Positions 23,631 through 34,012 of a stretch of 64,000 nucleotides of DNA are shown here, one piece after another. Where the stretch lies: positions 1 through 64,000 of the forward strand of contig JBLDXI010000073.1 of the NCBI GenBank assembly GCA_047495785.1, read 5' to 3'. Position 1 is the stretch's first letter, and each line of letters starts with the position of its first letter. The DNA is from Lepidodermella squamata (lineage: Eukaryota; Gastrotricha). The position numbers and the translations under genes were made by a program. Under the pieces are notes generated by a model, which had not been told where the DNA came from, ran no database searches, and saw only the letters and a list, made by a program, of their open reading frames with translations.

Positions 23631-26600
23631 TTATTGATATTTAGCTTTGAATTCGTCCGCCAGAATACTAACGGTATGCGTATGTCCCTTTATAGCAGCT
23701 GCGTACCAGGGCGTATGGCCGTTTTTATCAGTTGCATTAACATCAGCATTGAATTCCTCAGCAAGAATTCTAACGATTTCCGCTTTTCCTCGCGCGGCAG
23801 CATCGTACAAGGGTGTCTTGCCATCTTTATCACGGGCATTAACATCAGCTCTAAAATTCCTCACCAGCTTTTTAACGGTATCCGCAAATCCATTGCTAGC
23901 AGCTGCGTGTAAGGGTGTCTTGCCATTTTCATAACGGGCATTAACATCAGCATTGAATTCCTCCGCCAGAATCCTGAACGCTTCATCATGCCCTCTTGCT
24001 GCTACAAGTAAGGGCGTCCAGCCATCATTGCGATTTGCTTCAACATCAGCTTCGAAATCCCTCGCCAGCATTCGAACGATATCCGCATGTCCTTTGCTAG
24101 CAGCAGCGTGCAAGGGTGTCTCGCCATCTTTATCACGGGTATTAACATCTGCTTTGAAATCCCTCGCCAGCATTTCAACGATATCCGCATGTCCTTTGCT
24201 AGCAGCTGCGTGCAAGGGTGTCCAGCCATAATCAGAGAGTGCATTAACATCAGCTCCGAAATCCTTCGCAAGCATTCGAACGATTTCCACATGTCCGTTG
24301 CTAGCAGCTGCGTACAAGGGTGTCTTGCCATTTTCATTGCGGACATTAACATCAGCTTTGAATTCCTTCGCCAGAATTCTGACGACCTCCGCATGCCCGA
24401 AATAGGCAGCAGCAAATAAGGGCGTCCAGCCATCATTGCGATTAGCTTCAACATCAGCTTTGAATTCGTCCGCCAGAATTTTAACGATATCCGTATGTCC
24501 GCTGCTAGCAGCTGCGTACAAGGGCGTCTGGCAGTTTTTATCAGTTGCATTAACATCAGCTTTGAATTCCTCCGCCAACATTTTAACGATTTCCGCATGT
24601 CCTTTGCTAGCAGCAGCGTGCAAGGGTGTCCAGCCATAATCAGAGGGTGCATTAACATCTACTTCGAAATCCCTCACCAGCATTTCAACTATTTCCACAT
24701 GTCCGTTGCTAGCAGCTGCGTGCAAGGGTGTCTCGCCATATTCATCACGGGAATTAAAATCTGCTTTGAATTCGTCCGCCAGAATTCTGACGACATTCGC
24801 ATACCCATATCTAGCAGCTGCGTGTAAGGGTGTCTTGCCATGTTCATCACGGACATTAACATCAGCTTTGAATTCCTTCGCCAGAATTCTGACGACCTCC
24901 GCATGCCCGAAATAAGCAGCAGCAAGTAAGGGCGTCCAGTCATCATTGCGATTAGCTTCAACATCAGCTTTGAATTTCTCCGCCAGAATTTTAACGGTAT
25001 CCGCATGTCCCTTGCTAGCAGCTGCGTGCAAGGGTGTCCTGCCATATTTATCACGGGTATTAACATCAGCTTCAAATTTCTTCGCCAGAATTTCAACGTT
25101 TTCCACATGTCCGTTGCTGGCAGCAGCGTACAAGGGTGTCCAGCCATAATCAGAGGGTGCATTAACATCTACTTCGAAATCCCTCACCAGCATTTCTACG
25201 ATATCCGCATGTCCGTTACTAGCAGCTGCGTACAAGGGTGTCTTGCCATGTTTATCACGGGCATTAACATCAGCTCTAAATTTCTTCGCCAGAATTTCAA
25301 CAATATCCGCATGTCCGTTGCTAGCAGCTGCGTACAAGGGTGTCTTGCCATTTTCATCACGGGCATTAACATCAGCTTTAAATTCATTCGCCATAATTTC
25401 AACAATATCCGCATGCCCATTTCTAGCAGCTGCGTTCAAGGGTGTCTTGCCATTTTCATCACGGGCATCAACATCAGCTTTGAAATCCCTGGCTAGAATC
25501 TTCACTATTTCCGAATGGCCCTTCGCGGAAGCAGTGTGCAAGGGTGTCAATCTTTTTTCTGGGGCATCATTATTCCCTTGATTGAACAAATTAATTTTAC
25601 GCCCATCGTTAAAGGCTTTCCCTCCGCGTGGAATATCAACGTTCGCGCTGAATTCTACACCAAGAATCAGCACAATTTCTACGGATCCCTTCTCAACTGC
25701 AAGGTGAAAGGGCGTATTGCCTTCATCATCCAAGTCATCAACGTGTACCTTCAATTTTCCGGCTAAAAATCTAACGATCCCTTCGTTTCCATTTATAACA
25801 GCCATATGCAAGGGTGTCTTTCCATCATTCGACTTAACATTTGCATCCGCTGAGAATTCAACTCCAAGCAAGTTTACCATGTCCAAGTGGCCTCTCATCA
25901 CTGCCAAATGCAGCGGTGTGTAACCCGAAATCATTTTTTTGTTCACATTCTTGATGAAGTTCGCAGCCAGAAATCTTGCTACCTCAATTTGACCTTCCAT
26001 AGCTGCAACATGCAACAAATTCATGCCTTGCGCGTTTGTTATTTTTGCATCAGCCCTCATTTGTTTTGTCAAAATTTCAACAATCTTAGCGTGGCCGTTC
26101 TCCACTGCCGCCCATATTGGCGTCTTACCATCAGCCGCAGCAAGGTTGACACTTACTTTTGAATAGTCCCCAAGAATTTTTATCGCCTTTGTTCGACCAC
26201 AATCAGCAGCGATGTAGAAAGGAGTTCTCCCCAATAGATCTTTAGACAGGGGATCAGCCTTGAATTTGGTTATCAGAAGACCTACTATATCATCACGACC
26301 CTCTTGTGCAGCCAGAAACAACGGGGTAATGCCGTCATCACTCTTGCAGTTCACGTCCAATTGCAGATCTGAGTTTGATAACAACAATTCAATTTCGGCA
26401 GTTTTGTGTTGTCTTATGAGTCGAAAGAGAAACTGAAACGAAGTAGAAGAAATGAATTGAAAATCTCACAATCAAATTTGCATACCCTCTGCGCAACTTT
26501 TGGATCAAATAAATCTGGAAAACTGATCTCATGAGCGGTGAACATAATTAGCTGGGAATTCGGATCATCCAACGAGTTAAAAAGAGTTAGCGGCTCGATA

Positions 26601-27826
26601 CGCCTCGAAATATCTCTGATAAAAAATCCCATAATCATTGTTCGGAATACGGGCGAATAACCGCGCGATTCATCGAAAGGTTTCTGACGGTTTCTGTAAA
26701 TTGATTATCTTAATTTTTCAAAAAACACTTCAGAGCAGGATCATACTCTATGATATCTGGTGCATTTTCAAACTGAAAAGAGGCCTCATGATGAAGTCAA
26801 GTACATAAAACATGATTGAGAAAACTAACAGGCCTGTAAAAATTGGCTAGCTCGAACAAAGTCACACCCAAAGACCACCAATCGCTCTGGTTTGAGTACT
26901 TGCCGTTCCTGTAAAATAATTCCGGCGCCATGTACTGCTCGGTGCCAAGCCTGAAGTTGTACACTGACTGTTGATTGCTATTCGAGGAGCTATTGACGTT
27001 GATGACAGTTTTTAGATAACTGATAATGGCGAATAGATTATCATTCTTACCATTCTTCATAAATCTTCGTCACACCAAAATCCCCAAGCTTTACTGTACC
27101 ATTGTTCAGGAAAATATTCTCTGGCTTGATATCGCGATGGAGCGCTTGCTGAACATGCAGAAAGGCCAGTGCCGAAGCAAGCTGCCCAGCCCATTCTAAC
27201 AGCAAAGCCTGAGGGATGGGAGCTTGTGCCTTCTTCATGTAATCACTCAAATCGCCACCCGAGCAGTATTCCATGACAAGGTAATAAGCAAGAGATCCAG
27301 GCGTTTTCTCCTCTGGGTTAAGAAAAGAATCAGCCGTGTTACAAGGGAAATCCGTCTCGGTAGCAAGGATGATTTCATTTAAATAAGGAGTTTTATTTCA
27401 ATATGAGTTTAGGCGAACGAAAACCACGTTGTTCGGCAGAGCCCGTGCCGATCTGGGTTCAAACTTTCCTTGGCCCCCACTTACCTATAAAAGCTCCAAA
27501 AACATAAACAACATTCGGGTGTGACAATTTGACCAGTTTCACATGCTGCAAAATGTGTAAACGGCATATTTATAACAAATGGAAATGAAGCACGCTGAAG
27601 TTGTTACTTCTTCCTTGCTCAAATTGACCAATCTTTGGGCCATATCAGGTTTATCCGCGTGCTTTTCTAGTATTTTGCTGAGGTTGACTTCTTTTACAGC
27701 GTAAGGCGCCCCGTCGTTGCAGGTCCGCCTGCAGAGCATCGTTGAGCCGAAGTAACCTCTTCCTAAAAACCTCTCGACCATGAAATCCTGGATTGAACAA
27801 TACTTATTCTCCACAGCTTTAGCCAT
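23631..27826 (-). CDS. K1 : NEK-like protein kinase fused to a long ankyrin-repeat array
   Basis: Seven exons (27608-27826, 27485-27545, 27051-27312, 26830-26989, 26747-26772, 26486-26693, 23631-26432) give 1245 aa in frame. Residues 1-~290 are a kinase: glycine loop LGRGYFGS, Lys in YAVKEVNL, MEYCSGGDL hinge, HRDIKPEN, DFG, APE and WWSLGVTLFEL. FFIRDISRRIEP fits the final kinase helices. All catalytic residues are present. After a linker, ~320-1240 are about 26 ankyrin repeats, mostly 34 residues (e.g. GKTPLYAAASNGHADIVEIL), in one 2.8-kb exon. The start at MAKAV is chosen because paralogues K2 and K4 begin at MAAAV; an in-frame ATG lies 81 bp upstream. The domain order resembles RIPK4/ANKK1, while the hinge and catalytic-loop wording is NEK-like. 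It is likely cytoplasmic signalling; partners are unknown. An AATAAA overlaps the stop region. Confidence 0.9.
23680..25560. repeat. ~102-bp tandem repeats encoding the ankyrin array of K1
   Basis: Consecutive 102-bp units carry near-identical DNA words (e.g. GCTAGCAGCTGCGT, AAGGGTGTC, CATTAACATCAGC), much more alike than the first ~8 ankyrin units at 25560-26400. This points to recent unequal exchange or gene conversion within the exon. The regular period also makes long shadow frames on the other strand. Confidence 0.85.
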
Positions 27827-28117
27827 GATTACAACTCGTAGAATCTGATCAATTTTAACACTAATCTGGGCTAATATAGCAGCAACACAGAAAAATCTTG
27901 TTTTCAAGTCATTTTATTAAGCTGATAAGATAAAACTGGCGTTGTGCGCCTATCAACTACTATGCCGCTTCTAAGTCTAACTCTAGATAAGCAGACGCGA
28001 TGGTATGAAAGTTGAATAAAACTAAATTATTTTTGGCGAAGATAATACTCGCCGTTTCCATTCACGTGTCAACAATTTCAGGACTTTCGACCTAACTTTC
28101 AGAGATAGGGATCATTA
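27827..28117. other. Upstream region of K1
   Basis: About 290 bp between the K1 start and the TA-flanked element at 28118. No exon or known promoter motif is recognised. Confidence 0.4.
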
Positions 28118-29436
28118 GCCCCTTTTACACTACTACTATGCGCATGGTAAATGATGGTAATTGATGGTAATTACTCAATTGTTGAATAACAAGGATTAGC
28201 TTGCATTTCAATTTTTTACAGTTTTATCGATCGCGATTTAGAGTGAACTAGAAGATGATAAAAGCATTTCATTTATTTTGTGCCTTATTTCGAGAGGCAA
28301 TAAAAGTTTGAGTAAAACTGGATCTGATTCCCGAGCTATATTCGTGCCTTAGCATATTTTATCGCGAAAAAATAATCGTGAAAATTAGAGAAGCCCTTGA
28401 CTTGAAGTACATTTTTTGGAAAAATTGCTTGCTGCATAATTTATTCAGGAGCTAATTTTTGAATATTTTTCTCCTGGTTCCAAGGTGTTTATTGACTGCT
28501 GACTGCTTTCCCCACGAAAAATTGGCACAAAATAATTTCAGTGGAACCAAATTTCTAGGAACAATTTCGCTAAAATGCGTTTACCAAATTTTGTCTCATT
28601 TCACGATTAATTTGAAAAATCGAAATAAATGATAGGTAAGTATACTCCGTGATGATCGGTTTGAGGCATGGGCGTCGATTCAAAAGGCAAATTTACTTCC
28701 GCTAAAAATATTTTGAAATCCTTATTGAAGATGTGTAGCATTTTGTGAGCTTCTGATTATTAAAAAAATCGTCTTGGGTAAACCGCTTCGTCGGCGCTTC
28801 GAATTATGTTCGCAAATAAGAAATGTTCGCAACTTCGAATTATGGTTTATAACGATAATTTTAGAAAGTCAAGAAATCGTCGTAATCCATATATCAAAGG
28901 GACTCCTCAAAATGTTTCTGAAAATTGTCTGATTTTAAGCCTGATTTCCTGTCATTTTCTGATAATTAATACAGAAATTATATTAAAAAAATTGGATAGG
29001 CATCAATTTTTTGAATAAGAAGAGTGGCAGTTATTTTTCAGTTTCTTCAACGAAGAGTAAAAAATGCGGCAATTATCGAACCTTGATCGGAAAATAAGGA
29101 AGTTCGTTTTATCGGTTCCGTTAAAATTGATTAATGGGTATGCTAAATTATTTCGGTTTTCATTCCTGAACATAGCCTATAGGAAAATAAATTCTCCCGT
29201 TTCAGAATTATTGGTTGTATTTCCCTCAATTTATTAAGTAATCCGAGGCCATATTTCGAAGGCCATAACGTGAACTCGAATAAACGCTATGAATAAAAAC
29301 GAATCTGTTAAAAATCGAAAGCAGCAAATTCTTCATTTTGCTGTGTTACTCACTCACCATCTGTTGTCACACAATCATTTGTAATTACCATCATTTACCA
29401 TCATTTACCATTCGAATGGTGTAGTGTAAAAGGGGC
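28118..29436. mobile_element. 1319-bp TA-flanked inverted-repeat element
   Basis: The ends are GCCCCTTTTACACTAC and its complement, with terminal inverted repeats of ~55 bp that include tandem GGTAAATGATGGTAATTGATGG-type words. TA lies on both sides (28116-28117 and 29437-29438). The interior is AT-rich with no transposase-like frame, so it is non-autonomous. It sits between K1 and the K5 relic. Confidence 0.82.
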
Positions 29437-29469
29437 TATTCTCACATTTTCAATTTAACAGGAATCTTA

Positions 29470-29937
29470 TGATCCATGCACCATACCATAAAGATCTCAA
29501 CTGCTGTAACATCAGCGACTTCCAGTTCAACATGCAACGCGGTATCCCCTTCTAGGATATTGATTTTGGTTTAGTTCAGCCTATGAAAGCTCCAAAAACC
29601 TAAACAATATTAGTAGGATGTGAGATGTGACAATTAGGCATATTTCTTATGCAAAAATACATAATGTAAAAAGGTTGTAAATAGAGCGTGATTAAAATCT
29701 TCAACTCCCCCCACGCAACTTTACTAGCCTGTCTGCGAAATTGAGTTTCGCAGGCGGACCAGGCCGAATATATTGCAGAGTTGGATGGATGCCACCAGGT
29801 CGGATCCTTACTTTCACCATAAATAGTTTCGTGTTTTCAGCGAATGTCATGGACGATTCTCTCTGTTGAATAGCCTTCGGGCTTCTTGCAAACCTTTCAA
29901 TAAGTATGAATCGTTGCACGCAAAAATGTTCCAACAT
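29470..29937 (-). pseudogene. K5 : relic of another kinase-ankyrin gene
   Basis: At 29585-29640 the minus strand matches the second kinase exon of K1 (AATTGTCACA...CCTA.TAAT.TTGTTTA, then GTTTTTGGAGCTTTCATAG). At 29701-29937 a frame contains NFADRLVKLRGG, resembling the kinase stretch FAERLVNLSKEE. At ~29470-29560 a frame reads EGDTALHV.LEVADV..VEI, ankyrin-like. The order on the minus strand (N-lobe, exon 2, ankyrin) fits a decayed K-family copy. No continuous frame survives. Confidence 0.5.
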
Positions 29938-30424
29938 TTAGCTTACCTTTTCATTTCCGATATTTTGCCGGAAAAGCTCCCCATTAATCTCACAATTTAG
30001 TTATAGAGTTTCAACCATTTTCGTTTCAGATCGGCAATGTTGCACGCCCCACTTCGATTTTGTTGGTCGGAGCCTGAATGGCGAGGCAATAAATGGCCAG
30101 CTGCTTGGATAGGAGTCCTACTCAAACGGTGAGTTCAACTTTACAAGATTCAGATAAGGAACACTTTTCCGACGTGATTTTAGCCAGGAAGGTGGTCCCA
30201 TCCTAAGTTTCCTCGGGTACAATTCAGACTCTTTTCCTCAACCTTGATGTATTTTGCCTTGATTCCAGGCAATATCGGCAATTATGTACCGTGAATCTAA
30301 TTCAGATTTCGATAAATACGTCGATATACCCATCGATCACTACTTCATACCTGCGAAATTTCCGTCACGTTTGAAACCTGAAATGTTTGACATTTCAGAC
30401 TAATTTGAACTCGCTGTATTTCAG

Positions 30425-31373
30425 ACATTGTTGAAGATCCGATTAATGGAAATTACGACAAGCCGTACGATACAGATTACGACGTAGGAGTAGCTCACTT
30501 ACGTCTTTCAAGCTCGACCAATCCTGATTTCACGAGCCAGCGCGCCGAAGAGCGGATTCTGTGCTTGCCGGAAAGTTGGGAAGATTTCGAACCAATGAGG
30601 CAAACTATTTATCGCGATTGCGTATCATTGGGTAAGCTGGAGAATCCAATCTTCCTGAATTCACACAACCTAACTAAACCTTCCAACCTCCAAATTTCTT
30701 AGTTTTATCGACCTGAAAATTCTATTATTTTAATGCCTTTCAGGATTTGGAATCAGCAATATTTCAAATTTCAAATTCAAGGCTGTATAAGGCTTTGGCA
30801 GCTCGGCAGCAATTAAGGGACTTCTCGTTCTGCCAGAAGCATTCAAATGTCAAAGACGCGAATTCTAAACGATTTTGCACAACAGCAACCCTCCGCGACC
30901 CTCTCGATTTTGATTGGACTAACAAAACTGTGGTGGCGATGATTCTTGCGAATCAAACGCTACGAGCTCAGTTGATCAAGTCTTTCGGCCAAGTACCATG
31001 TAAAGGCGACTCGGGTGGGCCGATGTTCTGCCCTGTCGAAGGAGCTCCGGAGTATATTTATCGATTCTCCGGCGTTGCGTCTTACCTTTACCATTCAAAT
31101 CCGGTTATGAAAAATATTTGCGGCTTAGGATACCCGGCGATTTTTGTCAATACTGTGAAGCACGTGGAGTGGATTCGACGGCTGATACGTGGCTGGCCTG
31201 AAATGATGAAGACTTTGGAGGCCGATATCAAAAATGCTAAAAAGGAGGCGTTACAGAAGTCGTACATTCATTACCGAGGGATGCTGACACAACTGTTGTT
31301 TGGAAGCCATTTGTTCGCATTAGGAGCAACGATGGAGTTACACACGGACGTAGTGGCTATTTCCGCGATGTAA
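30425..31373 (+). pseudogene. Trypsin-family (S1) serine protease, probably broken
   Basis: Exon 30425-30631 encodes DIVEDPINGN then YDVGVAHLRL, matching the catalytic Asp region, and ends CVSLG. The next exon starts at 30744 (FGISNISN) but hits a stop after ~14 codons. The frame that continues (from ~30775, LYKALAARQQL) carries PCKGDSGGPMFC with the catalytic Ser and ends at TAA 31371-31373. A one-base frameshift near 30775 is the simplest reading. Six residues before the catalytic Ser stands Val rather than Asp, so trypsin-like specificity is not expected. The N-terminal exons with the catalytic His were not identified with confidence; a possible exon lies at ~30031-30128. Confidence 0.65.
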
Positions 31374-31444
31374 ACTGATAAAATCAATGAAGGAGCAGCC
31401 TGTAAATCTATTGGATTTCTAATTAAATCTTCCAAAGAAGCATA

Positions 31445-33024
31445 CACTGTAAAAAATAGGGGGGTGATTACCCCGAATTTACTCCATTCAATTGTATGGC
31501 GCTTGGGGGGTAAAATGCACACGGGGTGCATTGAAATTACTCCTCTGAGTTTTTTTCGTAAGGATTATTTACCACAGAGAGGGTAATTATCTTCCAGCAT
31601 GTCTTTCATTGCTGAGGGGTAATTACCCTGAAATTATTCTTAATTATTTCAATTAAATTTTTTGGAATTTATTTTTGAATAATTATTCAAATAGATCATT
31701 TTAACTTATTCAATTAAATAATTAATTATTCGAATTAATAAGGAGGGTCCCAAGGTATCCGGATGGCACCAAAGGCCACCGGGTTACCTTTGATAACACC
31801 GGAAAACGTAACACCCTTAACACACCTATAACACGGAAACCTGCAACTTTACTTACGCGCGATTTTACTTTTTCAATTGTCTTCTTTTTATTTCACATTG
31901 CAAATGAATGATTAGAGCTAGTTTTTAGCAAGGAGGCCTTTCTATGCAGCAGCGCTTACGAGCGAATCGACTGATTTGCATATGCACTAGGCTGAGTTCA
32001 GCCATTTTTTAGAATTCGGCTGATTTGAGTTATGAGATTGAATGCCGTACCGAGATTGAATGAGATTGAAGTCATTTCGCAAAGCAAATCGATAAAGTTG
32101 ATACTCCAAAGTTGCACCACCGAATAGCGCTAGCTCAATTGGGAAGCCACTGCTGATTGAGTGGAGGTGATATTTTAAAGGTGAAAACTGACTTGACTAT
32201 TGACTAGGTGGAGCTTCTTAATTGCTTTGATTAATTGCTTAGGAATTGGAGTTAAATTGAGTTGAACCAGTCATTTCATTTAGATTTATTTGATTAAGAT
32301 TTAGCGAGGACCCTGTTACTAATTGAGAGTTATAATCTAGAATCCGATTGAAGAACGATTTTAGAGAGTTGGCGATGCTAGCCACGTTGCCGGCACTAAA
32401 ATTAGCTGAAATTTTGCGTCATCCCATAGATCTTGACAATTAGCTGCGATTATTGGTTATTTTTGTTTATGTTTAAAATCCAACCCTGAAATAACTCGGC
32501 TACGGTATACCGTATCTACCGTATTATCAGGGAGGGACTTCTAATTTATTAAGGGACCTTTTTGCCTGGCTCAGGTGGCTGCAAAATCGATATCGAAATC
32601 TCTGAAAGGATCTTACTGCGCATCATATCAGCGCTGCACATACGAAGGTATACGGTAAAATTCAGACTCAGGATGTCATTGTGTTTTGACCATCCTCGAC
32701 CATGAGACATTTACCAGAGTTTATCCTCAACTTCTTTTACTTATGCTAACATGTTTTAGAGGTTTATAACACTAATATTTCATAATTAAAAATCAAATAA
32801 ATAATTTATTTATTGAAATAGAATTAACAAATTTGCGCGAGGGTGATTGCCCTTAGATTGCCACCCAAGAAAAGAATTGCCACAGTTAATTACCACCCAA
32901 GGGTATTTACCCCACTTTTACCTTGGAGCGAATTACCACAAAGGAATAGGCGAGAGCATTTACCCCTCAAAAAATTGAAAAAGGGTAAATACCCAGGGTA
33001 ATCAGCACCCTATTTTTTACAGTG
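31445..33024. mobile_element. 1580-bp TA-flanked inverted-repeat element
   Basis: The ends are CACTGTAAAAAATAGGG and its complement. TA lies at 31443-31444 and 33025-33026. Terminal similarity extends ~32 bp, followed on both sides by GGGTAATTACCC-like words. There is no transposase frame. It inserted ~70 bp after the protease stop codon and lies directly beside U2 copy 3. Confidence 0.8.
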
Positions 33025-33096
33025 TATCTTTTCAGCTGTTTTACCTCTAGCTCCAAGGTTAGTTCAATTGTTGTTATTTTCATTCCCCCATTAATG

Positions 33097-33290
33097 GGGG
33101 TGAGCTGAAACCCGGAGGCACTGCAATACCGGGCCGACTCGTGGGCAGGGTCCAGCAAGCTGGCGGCACCTGCCCGGCTAGCCAAAAATCGGGCTAATAT
33201 CGTAGGCCTCACATGGAGGCCGTTGTAGATATTAAACTACAAAGAACAGATACTACACTTTGATCATAGCCAAAAAGGCCGAGAAGCGAT
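33097..33290 (-). ncRNA. U2: U2 spliceosomal snRNA (copy 3)
   Basis: It has the same 5' sequence, GTGTAGTA branch-point recognition, compensated stem IIa and unusual AT bulge as copies 1 and 2. It differs at scattered positions in the 3' half (for example GGCTAGCC for GGCTGGCC on the + strand, and CGGAGGCAC for CAGAGACAC). This divergence makes it an independent gene, not part of the palindrome. Confidence 0.93.
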
Positions 33291-33400
33291 AAAGAAAGGG
33301 GCTAGGCCGGATAAGTACGGACCGTTTCTTCGAGTGATTTGATTCGCAACATTCTAGCATTTCTGATTATGCATGAAATATGAATTCCTCGAAAAAGTAA
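33291..33400 (-). promoter_or_regulatory. U2 snRNA promoter region (copy 3)
   Basis: Shares GGCCGGATAA, CGGACCGT, GAGTGATTTGATTCGCAAC and ATGCATGAAATA, at the same distances, with the copy 1 and 2 promoters. Outside these blocks the sequence diverges. Conservation against a diverged background marks likely proximal and distal snRNA promoter elements. Confidence 0.6.
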
Positions 33401-34012
33401 AAAAAAACGTTTGAGGCGGCCGGGAAACGAACGCTGTCAACCAGCCGCTAAGAAGGAAATTCGGGGTAACTATTCCTGAAGCAATTTTTGTTCAGACATG
33501 ATGTGCTTTTTCTAAAGCCCGGGCGAACATTGGAGATGGGCGATTTGGTTGACACTGGCGTCTGGACATGGCCTACTATTATCAGCCCTCGCGCACCCTC
33601 TTGAGAAGTTTTGGATTCAAAACGTGTATCAAAGGATACTATGAAAGCCTGACATGCTCTAAGGCAACCATATCAATGGATGAATAGATAGATCAATAGA
33701 TGAATGTCGTTGGTGCATCCCAGGTCAACAATATAAAAAGAGGTGGTTGCTTTCTAACGACTGAATGGGCTTTACGAAGCCTGTCCATCATTTCAATATT
33801 TCACAGGCATGAACATTGAACAAATTTAGATTCGTCAATTCTCGGTGCGGCCTAACCAGAAATTTTCTTTGTGCTGGTGAGGAAGTCGGCAAGTGAGCCA
33901 AGAATCAATTTTGTTCAGGCACCATCGCCTGCCCCATCGAAAAGCGATCATAGACCTTTGACCTTAGCTTATCTCGAAATCAATTTGTTCAACAAAGGGC
34001 AATCATTCAATC
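33401..34012. other. Intergenic DNA between U2 copy 3 and K2
   Basis: No exon or RNA recognised. The last part is the upstream region of K2, with no obvious promoter motif. Confidence 0.4.

Noticed and set aside
24002-25420. Met/Leu/Arg-rich minus-strand frames overlapping K1
   Set aside because: Alternative frames of the same ankyrin repeats; no independent start, splice or domain support.
23680-25560. Regular ~102-bp repeats as a possible CRISPR or satellite array
   Set aside because: The period equals 34 codons and translates to ankyrin repeats; no unique spacers.
23634-25581. Long plus-strand open frames opposite the K1 ankyrin array
   Set aside because: They repeat with the 102-bp period of the ankyrin units and are antisense shadows of the real exon.
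27827-27907. Upstream ATG of K1 giving a hydrophobic N-terminus
   Set aside because: Paralogues K2 and K4 align from MAAAV/MAKAV, and a secretory signal on a cytosolic kinase-ankyrin protein is unlikely.
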